The notes: generated by a model not told the origin, from the letters alone. A stretch of DNA of 64,000 nt from CAZOHG01 sp964579725 (GCA_964579725.1 CAZOHG010000011.1:10865-74864), one strand, 5' to 3'; counted from the first letter of the stretch, positions 7,941-17,299 are shown. Translations and numbers: made by a program.

Positions 7941-9062
7941 TCACAAAATTTTCACTATTTCTTCACTAATCTCTTTCCGCACTGCACGGGCGAGGTATTC
8001 GAACGCGTGTCGAAAGTCGCGGCGGTAGACGTCCCGGGTTAAATGGGGCAGGTACCGTTTTAACAAATTAAAATAGGAGGGTGTTTTTCGCTTGTGAATA
8101 AAATCTTCCACGTAGTCATTGAGTGCCTTTTGAAAGAAGTGCAACACTTCTGGGGAAAATTTGCCCCTGACGCCGTATCGGGTTGTAACCAATGCTTCCA
8201 CGCGGTCGGCCATGCTCTCTACTATTTCGCGTAGCCGTCGTTCGTAGTAAGCGGCTTCCGGGTTACCTGCTTCAGACGCCCCCAGCGAGTCCCACAACGG
8301 AATCCGCTTGTCTTTAAATGAGCGGCTCACGTAAATCACATCTTCCAACAACAAATAATTGGCGTACTGGGTATTTTCGCGCACCACTTGCAGAAGTTGG
8401 CGGACCAGTTTGGGGTAGGTTGTAAACGGCGAAAACCTCGCCAGGTAGTTTTCCGTCAAATCGGGAATAGGCATCAGCGGGAAATCCCGGCGAAGCGCTT
8501 TGCGTGCTTCTTCGTGATGGATGGTCATTTCGCCAGCGGCTATTTTTCGAAAAATACCAACATCTCCAACGTTCACTTCCGAAAAAATATACGTGTGGGC
8601 TAAATTTTCAACACAAAGCAAATCCTCCGATTGGCGGATGGCATTGCGCAGGTTGCGCAGTATTTTTGCCCCCTCCGGGTCGCGTTCCCGAAATATACGC
8701 GCCAATTCTTGCTTAACCGATCGAATAATGAGCCGTTTCAATTGAATAAACAGCTCAAGATTCGACGGCGGATTTTCCTTGTCAAGAAAGGGAGAAAAAT
8801 AATGGCGAAAGGTTACAAAGCGATTGGCGTCGTCACGGCGAAAAAGCGGCGCCACGCAGTCAATGGCCAATTGGTGGAGTGAATCCTGACCTTCGGCCGA
8901 AAGGAAGAGATTTTTTCGCCGAGCTTCCTGTAAAAACCGCAAATAACCGACGGCGATTTTTTCACTGAGGCTCAAAAAATCCAATAGGTCTTGATTGGTG
9001 TACTCATCCGAAACAATCCGGCGAATGAGAGGTTCAATCGGAATATTTTCGATTGCAGACAT
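7941..9062 (-). CDS. Unrecognised helical protein, possibly sigma-factor-like
   Basis: I do not recognise this 373-residue protein. It is predicted to be almost entirely alpha-helical, soluble and rich in Arg, Glu and Leu, without a signal peptide or membrane helix. The N-terminal third, including APLFRRDDANRFVTFRHYF and IRSVKQELARIFRERDPEG, is faintly reminiscent of sigma region 2. I see no clear region 4 helix-turn-helix at the C-terminus (RAVRKEISEEIVKIL). A small zinc-finger protein of the anti-sigma type follows 61 bases later, and an NtrC-type regulator precedes it by 128 bases. ATG at 9060-9062 with GGGGAA upstream. Function unknown. Confidence 0.6.
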   Translation of the reverse strand: MSAIENIPIEPLIRRIVSDEYTNQDLLDFLSLSEKIAVGYLRFLQEARRKNLFLSAEGQDSLHQLAIDCVAPLFRRDDANRFVTFRHYFSPFLDKENPPSNLELFIQLKRLIIRSVKQELARIFRERDPEGAKILRNLRNAIRQSEDLLCVENLAHTYIFSEVNVGDVGIFRKIAAGEMTIHHEEARKALRRDFPLMPIPDLTENYLARFSPFTTYPKLVRQLLQVVRENTQYANYLLLEDVIYVSRSFKDKRIPLWDSLGASEAGNPEAAYYERRLREIVESMADRVEALVTTRYGVRGKFSPEVLHFFQKALNDYVEDFIHKRKTPSYFNLLKRYLPHLTRDVYRRDFRHAFEYLARAVRKEISEEIVKIL

Positions 9063-9190
9063 TTCCCCGTCCTCGAAGTCGCCTAATAGGTCGTCACTAA
9101 TTCCGCATCCGAAATCTATTTGGTGTTACGCAACAATCTGAAAATAATTCCGAGAAAAGAAAGGAATTTGTTTCGTCCACTCTTCCAAAT

Positions 9191-10567
9191 CTACCGGACG
9201 ATGGGTAACCCGTATTTTTTGGCTTTTCGATAAATTGTGGCCCGCCCAATGCCCAATTTCCGCGCCGTTAGCGACACATTGCCTTCGCTTTCCAGCAGGG
9301 CTTTGCGCAGCGCTTCTTCCTCTAATTTCTCGATCCAATTACTCAGCGGTCCTGTAGTTGGTTCCGCTATTTTTTTCTCACCGATGGCCCGCACATTTGC
9401 CGGTAAGTCTTTGGGCAAAATCTTTTCATTTGAAGCCAGAATCACTGCGCGTTCAATAGCGTTTTCCAATTCCCGCACATTACCCGGCCAATTGTACGCC
9501 ATTAAAAGTTCCAATGCTTCGGGCGACACTTCCTGAACATTTTTCTCCTCGCGCTCGGCGTATTTGGCCAGAAAAAACTGCGCCAGCAAGGGAATGTCTT
9601 CTTTGCGCTCCCTCAGCGGGGGAATGACAATCGGAAACACGCTCAACCGGTAGTAGAGGTCTTCCCGAAATTCACCCTTTTTAATGGCTTCTTCCAAATT
9701 TTTATTGGTTGCGGAAATAATCCGTACGTTCACTCGAATGAGTTCGTTGCCCCCCACGCGTTCAAATTCCCTTTCCTGCAAAACGCGCAGAATTTTCACT
9801 TGTGTGGAAGGGGACATTTCCCCGATCTCGTCGAGGAAAATTGTTCCACCATTGGCCTGTTCGAATTTTCCGATTCGCCGCCCGGCGGCTCCGGTAAATG
9901 CGCCCTTTTCGTGTCCGAAAAGCTCACTTTCTAACAGGGACTCGGGCAAAGCGGAACAATTGACCGCCACGAAGGGTTTGTTGTGGCGCTTTTCACTTTC
10001 GAAATGAATGGCACGGGCAATGAGTTCCTTTCCGGTGCCGCTTTCACCCTGAAGCAAAACGGTTACATTGCTGTCGGTCACCTTTTTAATTGCCTTGAAC
10101 ACATCCTGCATCGGGCCGCTTTCACCAATAATATTTTTAAATTGGTACCGTTCCCGAAGTTCCTGGCGCAGACGGTCTACCTCCTGCTTCAGGCTGCTAT
10201 TTTCGATGGCATTTTTGACGGTGAGCCGAAGCCGGTCACCCGAAAAAGGTTTCGTAATAAAATCAAAGGCTCCCAATTGCATGGAGCGGACGGCTGTCTC
10301 AATGGTTCCGTGAGCGGACATCATAACGACGGGAATCTTCGGATTGTCCTCTTTGATCCGGCGCAGGGTTTCAATGCCGTCAATCCCCGGCATTTGGATG
10401 TCCAAAAGCACAAGATCGGGAATGGTGTTTTGCATGATTTTCAGGCACGCTTCCCCATTCGAGGTGGTCAGAATCTCGTAGATTTTATCCTTCTTCAGAT
10501 TAATTTCTACCATTTTGCGAATATTAACGTCGTCGTCCACAACCAGAACGACATACTCCTTAGCCAT
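9191..10567 (-). CDS. Sigma-54-dependent response regulator (NtrC/AtoC family)
   Basis: A 458-residue regulator with three domains. The receiver (1-120) has the acidic pocket VVDDD and phospho-acceptor Asp56 (LLDIQMPG). The AAA+ domain (about 140-375) has Walker A GESGTGKE, the sigma-54-contacting GAFTGA loop, and a Walker B-type block ending FLDEIGE. The C-terminal Fis-type helix-turn-helix reads SLTARKLGIGRATIYRKAKK. When phosphorylated, such proteins remodel the closed sigma-54 RNA polymerase complex. No kinase gene adjoins it; the nearest histidine kinases are about 9-10 kb away. ATG at 10565-10567 with GGAGG eight bases upstream. Its targets are unknown. Confidence 0.95.
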   Translation of the reverse strand: MAKEYVVLVVDDDVNIRKMVEINLKKDKIYEILTTSNGEACLKIMQNTIPDLVLLDIQMPGIDGIETLRRIKEDNPKIPVVMMSAHGTIETAVRSMQLGAFDFITKPFSGDRLRLTVKNAIENSSLKQEVDRLRQELRERYQFKNIIGESGPMQDVFKAIKKVTDSNVTVLLQGESGTGKELIARAIHFESEKRHNKPFVAVNCSALPESLLESELFGHEKGAFTGAAGRRIGKFEQANGGTIFLDEIGEMSPSTQVKILRVLQEREFERVGGNELIRVNVRIISATNKNLEEAIKKGEFREDLYYRLSVFPIVIPPLRERKEDIPLLAQFFLAKYAEREEKNVQEVSPEALELLMAYNWPGNVRELENAIERAVILASNEKILPKDLPANVRAIGEKKIAEPTTGPLSNWIEKLEEEALRKALLESEGNVSLTARKLGIGRATIYRKAKKYGLPIVR

Positions 10568-10608
10568 TGGAACCTCCCCAAATCAAAAGGATCACCCGAT
10601 TACAATTC

Positions 10609-10638
10609 ATTTTAACTGCAAATTTGTTGAAACGTCAG
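10609..10638 (-). promoter_or_regulatory. Predicted promoter of the NtrC-type regulator gene
   Basis: On the minus strand: CTGACG (10633-10638), an 18-base spacer, then TAAAAT (10609-10614). The -10 box is close to consensus and the -35 box is weaker. Start of transcription near 10602, about 35 bases before the ATG. Confidence 0.4.
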
Positions 10639-10668
10639 GGGATTGCTGTCTCAAATATCTGACAAAAT

Positions 10669-11703
10669 TTAACGCAACCCGGGCAATAAATCAAGTAGAA
10701 TTTGATAATCGCCAACGATTTGGATTGAAATTTTCAGAAAATAGAAACGGTCATCTCCGTTTGAGACTTTGACGGCGTCTTTTTCGGTACATAAAATATA
10801 TTTTACTTTTCGGTTCGTAGCAAGAATTTTTAAATTTTCAATATCGGCCGTTGTAAAAACATGGTGGTCGGGAAAAGCCTGAAAAGCCCGGAGCCGCACG
10901 CCCAAATCTTGCAAATCCTGCCGGAACGATTCCGGATTGCCAATGGCGCAGAAAGCAATCGCTTCAAGGCCCGACAGTTTTTCAAGCGGCATTTGTCGCT
11001 TTCGGTCAATTGACCATAATCCGACCGGAGCGTGGAAACTTTGTACCACAGGTTTTGGTGAAAAACGCCGGAGCCAAGTCCGTGTTTTTTCCGGCTCGGC
11101 CGCGCGGTTGACCCGCGTCAACCAAAGGAGCGACGCCCGGGCCAAGGCCCGCGGCGGCTCCCGTAGCAAGCCTGCCGGAATCAAACGGCCGTTGTCAAAA
11201 GGGCGCGTGGCGTCCAAAACGACTATTTCGCACTCTTTGAATAGACGACGGTATTGAAACCCGTCGTCCAAAATAAACACGTCCACGGGCATTTTGGCAA
11301 GCAATTTCGCCGCGCCCCGCTCTCTTTTTTTATCGACAGCTAAGCCTATTTTTTTTAATTCGGTTAGAATTAAAAACGGCTCGTCGCCAATTTGTTCGGG
11401 CGTGGCGTCTTCCGCATTTCCGGATAAAATTTGAGGCTCACGCGTTTCCCGGCCGTAGCCGCGGGTTAAAATTCCCACCCGCTTCCCGGCCGACTGGTAA
11501 AGCTTTGCCAAAAAAATGACAACAGGCGTTTTCCCCGTGCCGCCTGCGGAGAGATTCCCCACGCTGACCACGGGAACGGAAAGACGACGCGGACGAATCC
11601 ACCCACGATCGTAGGGAAAATTCCGCAGCCACACGCCAAAGGCGTACAGCCACGAAAAGGGAAGCAACAGCATTTGAAAACGCCTAATACCTGCAAAATT
11701 CAT
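10669..11703 (-). CDS. lpxK: Tetraacyldisaccharide 4'-kinase
   Basis: A 344-residue LpxK. It phosphorylates the 4' position of the lipid A disaccharide, using ATP at the inner face of the cytoplasmic membrane. The N-terminal hydrophobic segment (LLLPFSWLYAFGVWL) is the membrane anchor. The Walker A motif is SVGNLSAGGTGKTP near residues 46-59, and LDDGFQYRRL and VVLDATRPFDNGRLIPAG are LpxK signatures. The ATG at 11701-11703 overlaps the DUF374 gene by 20 bases, so it is the last gene of the lipid A operon. waaA (Kdo transferase), which often lies between lpxB and lpxK, is absent. Confidence 0.95.
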   Translation of the reverse strand: MNFAGIRRFQMLLLPFSWLYAFGVWLRNFPYDRGWIRPRRLSVPVVSVGNLSAGGTGKTPVVIFLAKLYQSAGKRVGILTRGYGRETREPQILSGNAEDATPEQIGDEPFLILTELKKIGLAVDKKRERGAAKLLAKMPVDVFILDDGFQYRRLFKECEIVVLDATRPFDNGRLIPAGLLREPPRALARASLLWLTRVNRAAEPEKTRTWLRRFSPKPVVQSFHAPVGLWSIDRKRQMPLEKLSGLEAIAFCAIGNPESFRQDLQDLGVRLRAFQAFPDHHVFTTADIENLKILATNRKVKYILCTEKDAVKVSNGDDRFYFLKISIQIVGDYQILLDLLPGLR

Positions 11704-12355
11704 CGGCTTCTTTTTCGATTTCAGTTAAACGCAATTCCAGAATCTCAGATAGCTCCTCCACCTCGCGGTCGGACAAATCTTCTGGTACAAAAAGGGGCTC
11801 ACCAAAAATCAATGCCACGCGCGAGAAGGGCAGGGGTAAGAGAAAGCGGTCCCAAGAACGGAATTTTTTCCCACTTACGGCTGAAAAACTCATGGGAAGC
11901 ACCGGGACTCCGCTCCGTTGAGCCAAAAAAAGCGTACCGGGTTTTAGCCGGTGCCGCGGTCCGGTGGGGCCGTCCGGAATGTTCGCGCCCACGCCCCCAC
12001 TCCGCAAATAGGCTACCATTTGGTGAAAGGCTTCTTTCCCGCCGCGTGTGCTGGAACCGCGGATCGCCCGGTAACCCAGCATCCGAATGGTTCGCGCAAT
12101 CATTTCTCCGTCCCAATGTTGACTCACAATCACGGCAATGTCTTGATTTCGCAAAGCGTAAACGGGAAGGAAAATCCTTCCGTGCCACACGGCAATCAGA
12201 AAATTTTGGCCGGTTTGTTTGAGTCTACGGTAGTGTTTTTTGCCCAAAATTCGGAAACGCAGGGTACTCCCAATACCCAAGAAAAGTGCCCAACCCAAAA
12301 GAGAAGCCAGGTACACCTGAATGCGCTTCGAGAAGGAAACCGGCTTACGGGTCAT
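11684..12355 (-). CDS. DUF374 lysophospholipid acyltransferase-like protein
   Basis: A 223-residue protein of the DUF374/PlsC-like acyltransferase group. It has a hydrophobic N-terminus, the acyltransferase motif region around LIAVWHGRIFLPVY, GSSTRGGKEAF, and NIPDGPTGPRHRLKPGTLFLAQRSGVPVLP, split here as NIPDGPTGPRH and the following Lys-rich stretch. Such genes sit in lipid A operons of many diderms and are thought to acylate a lipid A intermediate or a lysophospholipid; the exact reaction is unproven. I chose the ATG at 12353-12355, which lies inside the last codons of lpxB (11-base overlap). A TTG three codons earlier is the alternative. Confidence 0.8.
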   Translation of the reverse strand: MTRKPVSFSKRIQVYLASLLGWALFLGIGSTLRFRILGKKHYRRLKQTGQNFLIAVWHGRIFLPVYALRNQDIAVIVSQHWDGEMIARTIRMLGYRAIRGSSTRGGKEAFHQMVAYLRSGGVGANIPDGPTGPRHRLKPGTLFLAQRSGVPVLPMSFSAVSGKKFRSWDRFLLPLPFSRVALIFGEPLFVPEDLSDREVEELSEILELRLTEIEKEADEFCRY

Positions 12356-13475
12356 TTTTTTCAACCAACTGAATCGCCAACTCCGCTACCCGACCGGAAG
12401 CACCGGGTTTTCCCAATTTCCCGGAAATGCTCCGCAGATTTTGACGAATGGCGTCATATTTTTCGGAATCTTTCAGTATTTCTGCAATTTTGGGGGCCAT
12501 TTTTTCAGCCTTAAAATCTTTTTGCACAAATTCCGGAACAATTCGCTCGCCCGCTACAATATTGACCATTCCGATGTGTTCGATTGAAATCAAATGTTTT
12601 CCCAAAAAATAAGACAGGGGCGACAGACAGTACACCACGGCAAAGGGCGTTTGTGACAAAGCCGCCTCCAAAGTTGCCGTACCGGACGCCACCAGCATAA
12701 AAACGCTGCTGCGCATGAGCGCCCGGGTTCGGGCGGTTAATTTTAATTGGGAAGAAAGGTAAGGCGCGTAAAATCGTGGGTCAAGCTGGGGCGACTGGCT
12801 CACTACGCCCTGTAAATCAGGGAAGGTTTTTCTGAGCTGCTCAAAAGTGCGAATCATCTCCGGCAGGAGTTTGCGCACTTCTTGGGGGCGACTTCCGGGC
12901 AGGAGCCCGAAAATCCTCTTTTCGCGAGGAATGTCCAATTCGTCCCGCAAATCCGGCCGTTTTTTTCGTCCTTCGTTTTCTTCCAAAAGAGGGTGCCCCA
13001 CAAACTCCACGTTCACGCCCGCGCGGCGGTAGATTTCTTCTTCAAAGGGAAAAATAACCGCCATTTTGGTAATCCATTTGGCCATTTTTTTCACGCGTCC
13101 CTTGCCCCACGCCCAAACCTGAGGACTAATGTAATACAAAATGGGAATATTTTGCCCGTGGACAAATTTGGCAAAACGCAGGTTGAAGCCCGGGTAATCG
13201 ATCAAAATCACAAGATCCGGCGGGCGACGCCGAACCTCCGATTTTAGTTCGTTCAATACCCGGTGAATGAAGGGAAAATGACGCACCACTTCCGAGAAGC
13301 CTAAAATAGCCATTTCATCGGTGGAATGGAAACAAGTCATGCCAGCGGAAGCCATTTGCGGGCCGCCAATGCCGTAAATCTCCCAATCGGGGCGCTTTCG
13401 GCGCAAGGCACGCACCACCCCGGCTGCGTGCAGGTCACCCGAAGGCTCGCCGGCAATCATGAGAATTCTGGCCAC
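12345..13475 (-). CDS. lpxB: Lipid-A-disaccharide synthase
   Basis: A 376-residue LpxB (GT19). It joins UDP-2,3-diacylglucosamine and lipid X to form the beta-1,6-linked lipid A disaccharide. Hallmarks are the opening GEPSGDLHAAGVVRALR, GIGGPQMASAGM, YISPQVWAWGKGRVKKMA, FVGHPLLEE and LLPGSRPQEVRKLLP, then ASGTATLEAALSQTPFAVVY in the donor-binding C-terminal half. The start is GTG at 13473-13475, nine bases after the methyltransferase gene, with GGGGG upstream. It is part of the compact lipid A operon. The identification is secure. Confidence 0.96.
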   Translation of the reverse strand: MARILMIAGEPSGDLHAAGVVRALRRKRPDWEIYGIGGPQMASAGMTCFHSTDEMAILGFSEVVRHFPFIHRVLNELKSEVRRRPPDLVILIDYPGFNLRFAKFVHGQNIPILYYISPQVWAWGKGRVKKMAKWITKMAVIFPFEEEIYRRAGVNVEFVGHPLLEENEGRKKRPDLRDELDIPREKRIFGLLPGSRPQEVRKLLPEMIRTFEQLRKTFPDLQGVVSQSPQLDPRFYAPYLSSQLKLTARTRALMRSSVFMLVASGTATLEAALSQTPFAVVYCLSPLSYFLGKHLISIEHIGMVNIVAGERIVPEFVQKDFKAEKMAPKIAEILKDSEKYDAIRQNLRSISGKLGKPGASGRVAELAIQLVEKNDP

Positions 13476-13484
13476 GGCTGCCCC

Positions 13485-14114
13485 CTACGTAAAGAGCTTC
13501 CATCGCGCCCACAGCAGAACAGCAAAGCTCACAAAGCTTGTCAGCGTGCTTTTTTCCGACCGAAGGGCCGCCCGCCAATTGGCCCGTCGGGCGGCGGCAT
13601 CCGGCCAGGCCCGCAAGCGTGGCAAAAAACGGGGAACGTGGTTTTTGTAGCGTTCGTATCGGGGCCCGAATTTTTTTTGCAGGTACTCTTCTTCAAGAGA
13701 AATAATCAGGCCGTACTGAATACCGAAAAGAACAAGAACCAGCAAAAACATCCAGGGCATCCAGGCCCACGCCGCAATGGTAAAGCCAAGAGAAATCAAA
13801 AAATTGCCGAGGTAAAGAGGATTGCGAACATAGGCAAAGGGACCCGACGTCACAAGCTCGTCGCCGCCTGCCCCACTGGTGGTGCGCGTGGCACTTCCTG
13901 CGTGACCGACCCCCCAAACGCGCAACAGTTCGCCCGCCAAAGCCACCACAAGTCCGGGCCAAAAACTCACCGGTGTGGGATGCGCCAAAATAAGCAGCGC
14001 CAAAATGAGCGGGATTGGGGTGTAACTTCGATTGTTAAAAACCACTTCGCGAATATCCACGGCTAAATCCTTCCCTCGTGTCCAATTCCTCAGGTTATTT
14101 TCATTGAAAATCAC
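13485..14114 (-). CDS. Isoprenylcysteine carboxyl methyltransferase-family membrane protein
   Basis: A 209-residue integral membrane protein with about five hydrophobic segments. The SAM-binding signature of the ICMT/phospholipid methyltransferase family is visible at VTSGPFAYVRNPLYLGNFLISLGF, followed by an E-rich segment (LEEEYLQKKFGPRYERYKNHVPRF), which is the usual end of the catalytic fold. Bacterial members methylate lipids, isoprenoids or other small acceptors, and the substrate here is unknown. Its ATGA overlap with the oxidoreductase upstream and the 9-base gap to lpxB place it firmly in the lipid A operon, so a lipid-related acceptor is plausible. Confidence 0.78.
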   Translation of the reverse strand: MIFNENNLRNWTRGKDLAVDIREVVFNNRSYTPIPLILALLILAHPTPVSFWPGLVVALAGELLRVWGVGHAGSATRTTSGAGGDELVTSGPFAYVRNPLYLGNFLISLGFTIAAWAWMPWMFLLVLVLFGIQYGLIISLEEEYLQKKFGPRYERYKNHVPRFLPRLRAWPDAAARRANWRAALRSEKSTLTSFVSFAVLLWARWKLFT

Positions 14115-15109
14115 GCGTACATTTTTTGGTTTGCTTTCACCTGTTCCATAATTTGCAGAGCGACTTGCAAAGCTCTGCGACCGTCTTCCCCGGAAACAGG
14201 GGGCGTTTTGCCCTCCGACACCGCTTCAACAAAGGCTTTTAATTCTTCTTTGAGGGCGTTCGTGTTTTCTCGTGTTCGTTTTTCGTACAGTACTTGTTTG
14301 CGCACGCCGGCATTTTCAATGGTTCCGAAAGCCAGTGCCGTGTCCGGCATGTCTTCCCCTGCCTCTTGCAGGCGGTAAATCTCCGCCTGTTTTTCCAGAA
14401 AATCCAGCGTTAAATAGACATTTTTCTGAAAGATTCGCATTTTCCGCATTTTTTTTAAAGAAATGCGGCTGGCCGTTAAATTGGCCACACACCCGTTTGC
14501 AAAACGAAGACGGGCGTTGGCAATGTCCGCTTCGTGGGAAACCACAGCTACTCCGGTGGCATCGATCCTTTCGACGGGACTGTTGATTAGAGACAAAATC
14601 AAATCGATGTCGTGAATCATTAAATCCAACACCACCGCCACGTCCGTTCCGCGGGGGTCAAACGAAGAAAGACGGTGACTTTCAATAAAGAGGGGCCGCA
14701 GTTCTTCACCGCGAAGCGAAAGAAAAGCGGGATTGAATCGTTCAATGTGCCCCACTTGAAAAGTAACCGCCTTTTGCTGCGCCAAGGTTACGAGGCGGTC
14801 TGCCTCGTCCAATGTGGCCGTCACCGGTTTTTCCACGAAAATGTGACGCCCAGCCTCCAAAAACGGAACGGCCACCCTGGCGTGGTCTTGCGTGGGCACA
14901 GCAATAACGACCGCCTCAACCCGAGGCACCAATTCCTCAATGGAGGGAAAAGAACGGACGTCCCATTCTCGGGCAACTTCAGACAGGCGTACCGGATTTC
15001 GGTCGAAAATGCCCGTCAATTCCACAAACGGCATTTCTCTGAGAACCGAAACGTGTAGTGCACCCAATTTACCAACCCCCACAACCCCCACGCGCAGTTT
15101 TTTTTGCAT
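14111..15109 (-). CDS. Gfo/Idh/MocA-family NAD(P)-dependent oxidoreductase
   Basis: A 332-residue protein with an N-terminal Rossmann fold (VGVVGVGKLGALHVSVLREM) and the family's catalytic EKP motif (FVEKPVTATLDEADRL). The C-terminal alpha/beta domain contains LDLMIHDIDLILSL, a hallmark of the Gfo/Idh/MocA group. Homologues often sit beside lpxA or lpxB; GnnA oxidises UDP-GlcNAc before GnnB aminates it to make amide-linked lipid A. No gnnB-type aminotransferase is visible here, so a GnnA role is only a possibility. ATG at 15107-15109, first gene of the operon; the 86 bases before it separate it from uvrB. Confidence 0.85.
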   Translation of the reverse strand: MQKKLRVGVVGVGKLGALHVSVLREMPFVELTGIFDRNPVRLSEVAREWDVRSFPSIEELVPRVEAVVIAVPTQDHARVAVPFLEAGRHIFVEKPVTATLDEADRLVTLAQQKAVTFQVGHIERFNPAFLSLRGEELRPLFIESHRLSSFDPRGTDVAVVLDLMIHDIDLILSLINSPVERIDATGVAVVSHEADIANARLRFANGCVANLTASRISLKKMRKMRIFQKNVYLTLDFLEKQAEIYRLQEAGEDMPDTALAFGTIENAGVRKQVLYEKRTRENTNALKEELKAFVEAVSEGKTPPVSGEDGRRALQVALQIMEQVKANQKMYA

Positions 15110-15195
15110 CGCTTCCCTTTTCGTTGGTTTTGGTACACAAGCCGTGAGTTTTAAAATCCTCCGGCTCGTTCGTTTTTCGAGACTTGAGGGGCCGA

Positions 15196-17199
15196 TCAGG
15201 CCGCAGGGCCGGTTTTCACATTGGTTTTCAAACGACGAATCTCGTCTCTCAGCTCCGCGGCGCGTTCAAATTCCAAATTGGCGGCTGCTTCTTTCATTTG
15301 TTTTTCGAGGAGCTCCAGCATTTCCTCGCGGTCCATTTTTTCGGACGGCAACAGCCGCTTTCGGGAAGGCTTTTCCCAACGCGCCGACCTGGAATCCGCC
15401 ACGCGGGTGGCCCCCCGGATTTCGTCTGCCGATTTGTAAATGGTTTGGGGGGTAATTCCGTGCTCTTCATTGTATTTTTGTTGAATGGCTCGCCGCCGAT
15501 TCGTCTCGTTAATGACTTTTTGCATGGAATCCGTCACCGTGTCCGCGTACAGAATGACCTTCCCTGCGGCATTCCGGGCAGCCCGCCCCGCAATCTGCAT
15601 GAGCGAGCGTTCCGAGCGCAAAAACCCCTCCTTGTCGGCGTCCAACACGGCTACCAGGGAAACCTCCGGCAAATCCAGCCCCTCGCGGAGCAAATTAATG
15701 CCCACGAGCACGTCAAAATCGTGCAGCCGCAAATCCCGCAAAATTTCCACCCGTTCAATGGCGTCGATCTCCGAGTGCAGGTAACGCACACGAATTCCCA
15801 CGCCGCGCAGGTAGTCCGTCAGGTCCTCCGCCATTCGTTTGGTCAGGGTGGTCACCAACACCCGTTCGTTTCGCGCGGTTCGTTCCCGAATTTCGGCAAT
15901 TAAATCGTCGATTTGATTGCGAACCGGACGAACATCCACCTCGGGGTCCATTAATCCGGTGGGACGAATAATTTGTTCCACCACAACACCGCCCGATTTT
16001 TCCAGCTCGTAATCCGCCGGTGTGGCCGAGACGAAAATCACCTGATTGACGAGTTGCTCGAATTCTTCAAAGCGAAGCGGCCGGTTGTCCAAAGCGGAGG
16101 GAAGCCGGAATCCGTGTTCCACCAGCACCTCTTTTCGGGAACGGTCACCGTGGTACATGGCGCGAATCTGCGGAACCGTCACGTGTGATTCGTCAATAAT
16201 CGTTAAAAAATTCTCCGGGAAATAATCCAGGAGCGTGTAGGGACGCTGCCCCGGTTTTCGTCCGGTGAGGTGACGGGAGTAATTCTCAATGCCCGAACAA
16301 TACCCGATTTCCAGCATCATTTCAATGTCGTAGTTGGTGCGCATTTCCAGACGTTGCGCTTCTAACAATTTTCCCTGCGCTCGAAATTCCTGCAACCGTT
16401 CGGCCAACTCCTCCCGAATACTCAGAATGGCGCGTTTTAGGGTTTCGGGTGTTGTGACAAAGTGCTTCGCCGGGTAAATGGCCACTTCCGGCAATTCCTC
16501 CAAAACCTCCCCTGTGATTCCGTTTATTTTGGAGATTTGGTCAATTTCATCCCCGAAAAGTTCCACGCGAAGGGGGTCTTCTTCGTAGGCCGGAAAAATT
16601 TCCACCACGTCCCCGCGAACGCGAAAGGTTCCCCGCGAAAAATCGATGTCGTTCCGCGTGTAGTAAATATCCACAAGACGCGCCAAAATGTCATCCCGGT
16701 CGATGTGTTGTCCCACCTTCAAAGGCAAGTACAGGCCCTGGAATTCCGCCGGCGAGCCCAATCCGTAAATGCAGGAAACCGACGCCACCACGATGACGTC
16801 CTCCCGTTGGAGCAGCGCCGAAGTCGCCTTGAGTCGAAGGCGGTCGATCTCGTCGTTAATAGATGTGTCCTTTTCGATGTACGTGTCCGTTTGGGGAATG
16901 TACGCCTCGGGTTGGTAATAATCGTAATAACTAATAAAATACTCCACGGCGTTGTGGGGAAAAAGAGACTTAAATTCTCCGTACAATTGAGCGGCAAGCG
17001 TTTTATTGGGAGAAATAACCAGGGTGGGTCTGCCCACATTGGCAATCACGTGGGCCATGGTAAAGGTTTTCCCCGAACCGGTCACGCCGAGTAGGGTTTG
17101 AAACCGGTCGCCGCGCCGAATGCCTCGCGTCAACTCCTCAATGGCACGGGGCTGGTCCCCCGAGGGCTTGTAGGAACTTTTCAGGTCAAACTTCGTCAA
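15196..17199 (-). CDS. uvrB: Excinuclease ABC subunit B
   Basis: A 667-residue UvrB, the damage-verifying helicase-like subunit of nucleotide excision repair. It has Walker A GVTGSGKTFTMAHVIA, the beta-hairpin region with YYDYYQPEAYIPQTD, the DEAD-type DESH motif (IDESHVTVPQ), helicase motif VI (QIAGRAARNAAG) and the C-terminal UVR coiled coil that binds UvrA/UvrC. I favour the TTG at 17197-17199: GAGGAGG lies nine bases upstream and the resulting N-terminus (TKFDLKSSYKPSGDQP) matches the usual UvrB start. An ATG at 17247 would add 16 residues, with the Shine-Dalgarno inside the coding region. Confidence 0.95.
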   Translation of the reverse strand: MTKFDLKSSYKPSGDQPRAIEELTRGIRRGDRFQTLLGVTGSGKTFTMAHVIANVGRPTLVISPNKTLAAQLYGEFKSLFPHNAVEYFISYYDYYQPEAYIPQTDTYIEKDTSINDEIDRLRLKATSALLQREDVIVVASVSCIYGLGSPAEFQGLYLPLKVGQHIDRDDILARLVDIYYTRNDIDFSRGTFRVRGDVVEIFPAYEEDPLRVELFGDEIDQISKINGITGEVLEELPEVAIYPAKHFVTTPETLKRAILSIREELAERLQEFRAQGKLLEAQRLEMRTNYDIEMMLEIGYCSGIENYSRHLTGRKPGQRPYTLLDYFPENFLTIIDESHVTVPQIRAMYHGDRSRKEVLVEHGFRLPSALDNRPLRFEEFEQLVNQVIFVSATPADYELEKSGGVVVEQIIRPTGLMDPEVDVRPVRNQIDDLIAEIRERTARNERVLVTTLTKRMAEDLTDYLRGVGIRVRYLHSEIDAIERVEILRDLRLHDFDVLVGINLLREGLDLPEVSLVAVLDADKEGFLRSERSLMQIAGRAARNAAGKVILYADTVTDSMQKVINETNRRRAIQQKYNEEHGITPQTIYKSADEIRGATRVADSRSARWEKPSRKRLLPSEKMDREEMLELLEKQMKEAAANLEFERAAELRDEIRRLKTNVKTGPAA

Positions 17200-17299
17200 A
17201 AAATTAAACCTCCTCATTCTCATTTTAATATAGGGAGCGGGAGGCATTATTTCAACCGAATTTTAAAAAAACGGAAGGGTTGGTTTTTGCAAAAATTAC

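Noticed and set aside
13326..14066. A 246-codon open frame on the plus strand
   Set aside because: Antisense to lpxB and the methyltransferase gene.
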